Positions 5,691 to 8,845 of a DNA stretch of 8,845 nt are shown piece after piece. Position 1 is the stretch's first letter. The number at the start of each line of letters is the position of its first letter. The notes beneath the pieces are model-generated. The model made no database searches, was not told the origin of the DNA, and saw nothing but the letters and a program-made list of their open reading frames with translations. Made by a program: the position numbers and the translations under genes. This DNA is from Deltaproteobacteria bacterium (GTDB lineage: Bacteria; Desulfobacterota; Desulfovibrionia; Desulfovibrionales; Desulfovibrionaceae), in assembly GCA_031253875.1 (NCBI GenBank), contig JAIRVN010000219.1, positions 1 through 8,845 on the forward strand, written 5' to 3'.

Positions 5691-7004
5691 ATGAGCACCT
5701 TGATACCCCGCCAGATTGTGGCGGAACTCGACAAATATATCGTGGGCCAGGAACAGGCCAAACGCATGGTCGCCGTGGCCGTGCGCAACCGCTGGCGCAG
5801 ACGCCGGCTTGCGCCCGATCTGCGGGACGAGGTGGCTCCGAAAAATATTCTCATGATCGGTCCCACGGGCGTCGGCAAAACGGAAATTGCCCGCCGCCTT
5901 GCACGTCTCTGCGCGGCCCCCTTCATCAAGGTGGAAGCCACAAAATACACGGAGATCGGATATGTGGGGCGCGACGTGGAATCCATGGTTCGCGACCTCA
6001 TGGAAATCGGCGTCAACCTCGTGCGCGAGGAAGAAAACGCCCGCGTTAGCCAGGTCGCGGAAAAAGCCGCGGACGACCGCCTGATCGATCTGCTCCTGCC
6101 CGCCGTGCCTGGCATGGAATCGCGCGAATCTACACGGGAAAAATTGCGCAATTTGTGGCATCTCGGCCATCTGGACGATCGCGAGGTGGAGTTCGACGTG
6201 CAGGAACAACGTGTACAGAGCATCGATCTGTTCGCCATGCCGGGTATGGAGCAGATCGGCCAGCAGGTGCGCGACATGTTCAGCAAGGCCATGCCCGCCA
6301 AAACGCGCCGCCGCAGGATAAAAACCCGCGAGGCCTGGAACATCCTGCTCCAGGAGGAAACCGCCAGGCTGGTCGACCAGGATGCGTTGATTGACATCGC
6401 CCGCGAACGCGTCGAACAAAGCGGCATTATCTTCATTGACGAAATCGACAAGGTGGCCAGCGCTGCGGAACACCGTACTTCCGACATCTCGCGCGAAGGC
6501 GTGCAGCGCGACTTGCTGCCCATCGTGGAAGGCAGCAGCGTGAACACCAAATACGGCATGGTACGTACGGATCATATTCTGTTCATCGCCGCCGGCGCCT
6601 TTCACGCCAGTAAACCGTCCGACCTGCTTCCGGAACTGCAGGGACGTTTCCCCTTGCGTACCGAACTCCAGGCCCTAGGCAGGCAGGAATTTCTGCGTAT
6701 CCTGACAGAGCCCGACAATGCGCTGAGTAAACAATACAGCGCTCTGCTCGCTACGGAAGACGTGCGCGTGGAATTCACCCTCGACGGATTGGAGGAAATC
6801 GCCGCGTTTGCCGAGGAAACCAACAACAATACGGAAAATATCGGTGCGCGGCGTCTTTTTACGGTCATGGAAAAAATACTGGCCGACATTTCGTTTGACG
6901 CGCCGGAAAAAGCGGGTACCGCACTATGTGTGGATCGCGCCTATGTGGCGGAACATATCGCAGATCTGCGGCAGGACAAGGATTTGAGCCGTTACGTGCT
7001 GTAA
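5691..7004 (+). CDS. hslU: ATP-dependent protease ATPase subunit HslU (ClpY)
   Basis: AAA+ unfoldase that forms hexameric rings and feeds substrates to the HslV (ClpQ) peptidase in the cytoplasm. Encodes 437 aa, close to the 443 of E. coli. Seen in order: N-terminal [15 protein letters not shown] (6-20), Walker A GPTGVGKT (57-64), pore loop GYVG (90-93), the intermediate I domain (about 110-235), Walker B IIFIDEID (246-253), the ILFIAAGAF sensor-1 region (296-304), [11 protein letters not shown] (316-325) with the arginine-finger region, and sensor-2 GARRL (385-389). The C-terminal tail DLSRYVL matches the DLSRF/Y-hydrophobic-L tail that docks into HslV, so this should be a working partner of an HslV. 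No hslV is present here: the gene upstream on the same strand is ppaC. It is convergent with hmcF. Confidence 0.97.
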   Translation: MSTLIPRQIVAELDKYIVGQEQAKRMVAVAVRNRWRRRRLAPDLRDEVAPKNILMIGPTGVGKTEIARRLARLCAAPFIKVEATKYTEIGYVGRDVESMVRDLMEIGVNLVREEENARVSQVAEKAADDRLIDLLLPAVPGMESRESTREKLRNLWHLGHLDDREVEFDVQEQRVQSIDLFAMPGMEQIGQQVRDMFSKAMPAKTRRRRIKTREAWNILLQEETARLVDQDALIDIARERVEQSGIIFIDEIDKVASAAEHRTSDISREGVQRDLLPIVEGSSVNTKYGMVRTDHILFIAAGAFHASKPSDLLPELQGRFPLRTELQALGRQEFLRILTEPDNALSKQYSALLATEDVRVEFTLDGLEEIAAFAEETNNNTENIGARRLFTVMEKILADISFDAPEKAGTALCVDRAYVAEHIADLRQDKDLSRYVL

Positions 7005-7023
7005 CGGCAAGCGTGGCGCAGGC

Positions 7024-7069
7024 AAAAAAAAGCAGCCCTCCGGCATATCAGCGAAATATGCCGGGGGGC
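7024..7069 (-). terminator. Strong intrinsic terminator of the hmc operon, between convergent genes
   Basis: A 14-bp stem (7035-7048 with 7056-7069, one G-T wobble) with a 7-nt loop lies 27 nt beyond the hmcF stop. Read on the minus strand it is followed by eight T (plus-strand A run 7024-7031), so it is a textbook terminator for hmcF. On the plus strand no good T-tract follows, but the stem may still limit read-through from hslU, which ends at 7004. Confidence 0.9.
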
Positions 7070-7096
7070 GCTCGTATTTACGTCTGGCAGCAGCCG

Positions 7097-8476
7097 CTAT
7101 TTATCGCCGGGACGGATGACCATATCGATCAGCAGAGGCTTCAGGAAGGCCCACTTGATGTCATGGATTTCATACTCTTCCATCATATCGCGGATGGCGT
7201 CCCAGCAGTTGTGGCAGGGCGTGACTATCAGTTGGGCGCCTGTGGCCCGGATCTGGTTCAACTTCGGCACCAGCCCGATATTGCGCTGCTTGCGGAATCT
7301 GCCGATGCCGTTCAGACCGCCGCCGCCGCCGCAGCAGTAGTTGAAGTCTCTATTGTCCTCCATTTCATGGAAATAGCCATCCTCGGCAATATAGCTCATA
7401 ATTTCACGCGTATATTTGGCAAGGCCGCAGTTGCGCACGTAATTGCAGGCATCCTGCAACGTGCAGCGAACCTTGATTTTCTTTTTCGGGTCGATTTTCA
7501 GTTTGCCGGTGCGCAAAGCTTCAGCCACCCACTGCACATAGTGCAGATAGGGGACGGGAGTCTTTCCGTCTTCCAGACCGATCCAATAAGGGCCTTCTAT
7601 ACCCGTGGCGCGGTGGGCGTGGCCGCATTCCGTGGCGACCGCACGCTTGGGACGCAGACGGTACATAGCGCCATACAGGCGTTCGAGGTTTCTCCTGGAG
7701 CCTTCCCAGTCCCCGGCGAACATGGTCAGCGAGGTATTTTCCCAACCTTCCGAAGGCACGGTCCAATTTTCGCCCGCCAAGTGGAACAAAATGGCGGCCT
7801 CGGCGATATCTTCGGGATAGTGCTTCACTTCGCGGGCATTCAGAACATACATGATGTCCGCATCTTCCTTGTCCACCGGGATCTCAAGGCCCGGCCACTC
7901 CTCCTGTTGCTCCTCGGCCATCCATTCGCAGGTTTCCACCCAGTCTTCTGTGGTCACGTCCATCTGCGCGCCGTACACGCGGTGCATGCCCGAACCGATT
8001 TTCAGCTCCCAGGGCACAAAGCCCGCGTCGAACAAAATGCCGCGCAGATAACTGAACATAACCCCGGTATCAATGCCGTGCGGGCAGAACAGGGCGCAAC
8101 GGTTGCAGCAGGTGCAGTACGCCCAGGCGACTTCCATGGCATGTATCATGAACTTGGCGTCCACATCGCCCTTTCTTTTAATCAGCTCGCCGAGCGTGGA
8201 CTGAATCTTATAGGCAGGCACCTGCTTGGGGTCGTTGTCGTGGGCTTGGTACACGAAGCAGCTATCCGCGCACATGCCGCAACGAGCGCAGATTTCCAGC
8301 CAGGTGCGGGTGCGCGACTTGCAGGTTCGTTCAAGATATGCCTGTATTTTTTGAGGATTTACAGGAAGAGTCTCCATTTCCGCGTAATATTTGGCGCCGC
8401 CTTTGTCATTCAGAAGGGCCATGATCCCTTCTTTGCTTTCAATCGGCTGATCGTTGCAGAGTGATTGCTGTGTCAT
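7097..8476 (-). CDS. hmcF: HmcF: cytoplasmic iron-sulfur subunit of the Hmc redox complex (HdrD-like)
   Basis: Cytoplasmic iron-sulfur subunit thought to exchange electrons with the periplasmic cytochrome pool through the membrane part of the Hmc complex. Encodes 459 aa, close to the D. vulgaris protein (about 461). Two ferredoxin-type [4Fe-4S] motifs are present: Cys63-66-69-73 ([11 protein letters not shown]) and Cys121-124-127-131 (ending in CPHG). The C-terminal CCG domain, as in heterodisulfide reductase, has Cys344, Cys381-Cys382-Gly and Cys421-x-x-Cys424, suited to a noncubane cluster. The preceding CCG repeat is reduced to a lone Cys284 in TECGHAHRA. No signal peptide or membrane helix. 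Start ATG 8476 has AGGAG (8488-8484) 7 nt upstream, and the gene follows hmcE by 21 nt. TmcB and DsrK are relatives. The cytochrome b subunit preceding it, and sequence resemblance, favour HmcF; in the tmc operon the order is reversed. Confidence 0.9.
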   Translation of the reverse strand: MTQQSLCNDQPIESKEGIMALLNDKGGAKYYAEMETLPVNPQKIQAYLERTCKSRTRTWLEICARCGMCADSCFVYQAHDNDPKQVPAYKIQSTLGELIKRKGDVDAKFMIHAMEVAWAYCTCCNRCALFCPHGIDTGVMFSYLRGILFDAGFVPWELKIGSGMHRVYGAQMDVTTEDWVETCEWMAEEQQEEWPGLEIPVDKEDADIMYVLNAREVKHYPEDIAEAAILFHLAGENWTVPSEGWENTSLTMFAGDWEGSRRNLERLYGAMYRLRPKRAVATECGHAHRATGIEGPYWIGLEDGKTPVPYLHYVQWVAEALRTGKLKIDPKKKIKVRCTLQDACNYVRNCGLAKYTREIMSYIAEDGYFHEMEDNRDFNYCCGGGGGLNGIGRFRKQRNIGLVPKLNQIRATGAQLIVTPCHNCWDAIRDMMEEYEIHDIKWAFLKPLLIDMVIRPGDK

Positions 8477-8497
8477 TGCAGTGCTCCTGATAAGAAT

Positions 8498-8845
8498 TTA
8501 CCACGGAAAGGCAGCGCCCCGTTCCCTGCCGCCGCGCTTGATGGCAAAATCCATTCCGATCTGGGCGCGTGAGCAGAAAAAGAGCACGATGTGCGAAAAC
8601 TTCGTAAAGGGCGCCGAGATCAGCAGTATCTCACCGCTCAACACATGCAGCAGCAGCCAGGTGTCATAACCGGAAACATAAAATCTCGCGAATGCGCCGC
8701 TCGTAAAGACGAAAAGCGTGATCAGCAAGAGATACCAGTCCTGTCCCGTGGTCATGATACGCACATGGGCAAGCATCAGCCGGCGGCAGATATAAATAAG
8801 CAGTCCCAGAATCGCCCAGAAGGTCAGTAAATCCGCAAGCAGCAT
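8498..8845 (-). CDS. hmcE: HmcE: cytochrome b-type membrane subunit of the Hmc complex, C-terminal part
   Basis: The C-terminal 115 residues are visible, about half of the roughly 226-aa D. vulgaris protein; the rest lies beyond the right edge. The Met at the edge (8845) is probably internal. Three hydrophobic segments can be seen: residues 6-20, 36-56 and 62-91. The last carries His67 and His85, spaced 18 residues as are the haem b ligands His187 and His205 of NarI, so this half probably supplies one ligand to each of two haems. The cytoplasmic end SRAQIGMDFAIKRGG is basic, in line with the positive-inside rule. The protein would carry electrons from periplasmic multihaem cytochrome HmcA to cytoplasmic HmcF, whose gene follows after 21 nt. 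A related NarI-like subunit (TmcC, DsrM) is possible but less likely given gene order. Confidence 0.85.
   Translation of the reverse strand: MLLADLLTFWAILGLLIYICRRLMLAHVRIMTTGQDWYLLLITLFVFTSGAFARFYVSGYDTWLLLHVLSGEILLISAPFTKFSHIVLFFCSRAQIGMDFAIKRGGRERGAAFPW

Noticed and set aside
5618..6605. Long minus-strand frames (408 and 348 aa) across hslU
   Set aside because: Antisense to well-conserved hslU sequence; only the last 94 codons of the 408-aa frame, outside hslU, look like a real protein.
6926..8464. 512-aa open frame on the plus strand
   Set aside because: Lies antisense to hmcF, which has full cysteine motifs and a ribosome-binding site; the plus-strand product shows no domain and is a by-product of codon bias.

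Overview
The window looks like chromosomal DNA of a sulfate-reducing deltaproteobacterium of the Desulfovibrio type (Desulfovibrionaceae). The strongest clue is the minus-strand pair at the right end. It matches hmcE and hmcF, the last two genes of the high-molecular-weight cytochrome c (Hmc) transmembrane redox complex, a hallmark of Desulfovibrio. The other genes are housekeeping or signalling genes and fit the same host: malic enzyme, an HDOD protein, a GGDEF protein, XerC, a family II pyrophosphatase and HslU. No tRNA, rRNA, CRISPR array, insertion sequence or prophage is visible.

Layout. (1) 1-733, minus: the N-terminal 244 codons of a malic enzyme, running off the left edge. (2) 734-951: a divergent intergenic region with a candidate promoter for each side. 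(3) 952-4095, plus: a probable four-gene operon. It encodes a 101-aa protein resembling the small N-terminal module of HD-GYP proteins, an HDOD signalling protein, a degenerate receiver-GGDEF protein, and the tyrosine recombinase XerC, which overlaps the GGDEF gene by 26 nt. (4) 4232-5149, plus: manganese-dependent inorganic pyrophosphatase, with a very strong ribosome-binding site and its own intrinsic terminator. (5) 5150-5690: the terminator, then a small minus-strand membrane-protein gene (5333-5617) resembling the LAB_N domain, then a probable hslU promoter. (6) 5691-7004, plus: hslU, complete, with no hslV beside it. (7) 7024-7069: a strong hairpin terminator lying between convergent genes; its T-tract serves the minus strand. 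(8) 7097-8845, minus: hmcF complete and the C-terminal half of hmcE.

Functionally, the left part combines central carbon metabolism with a signalling and recombination operon. The middle covers pyrophosphate removal, which matters in sulfate reducers because sulfate activation by ATP sulfurylase releases PPi, and regulated proteolysis. The right part carries electrons between the periplasmic cytochrome pool and the cytoplasm. I found no clear new defence or mobile system. The items most worth a second look are the GGDEF protein whose receiver has Glu in place of the phospho-acceptor Asp, the small LAB_N-like gene whose start overlaps the hslU promoter, the missing hslV between xerC and hslU, and a perfect 16-bp palindrome just upstream of the HDOD gene.
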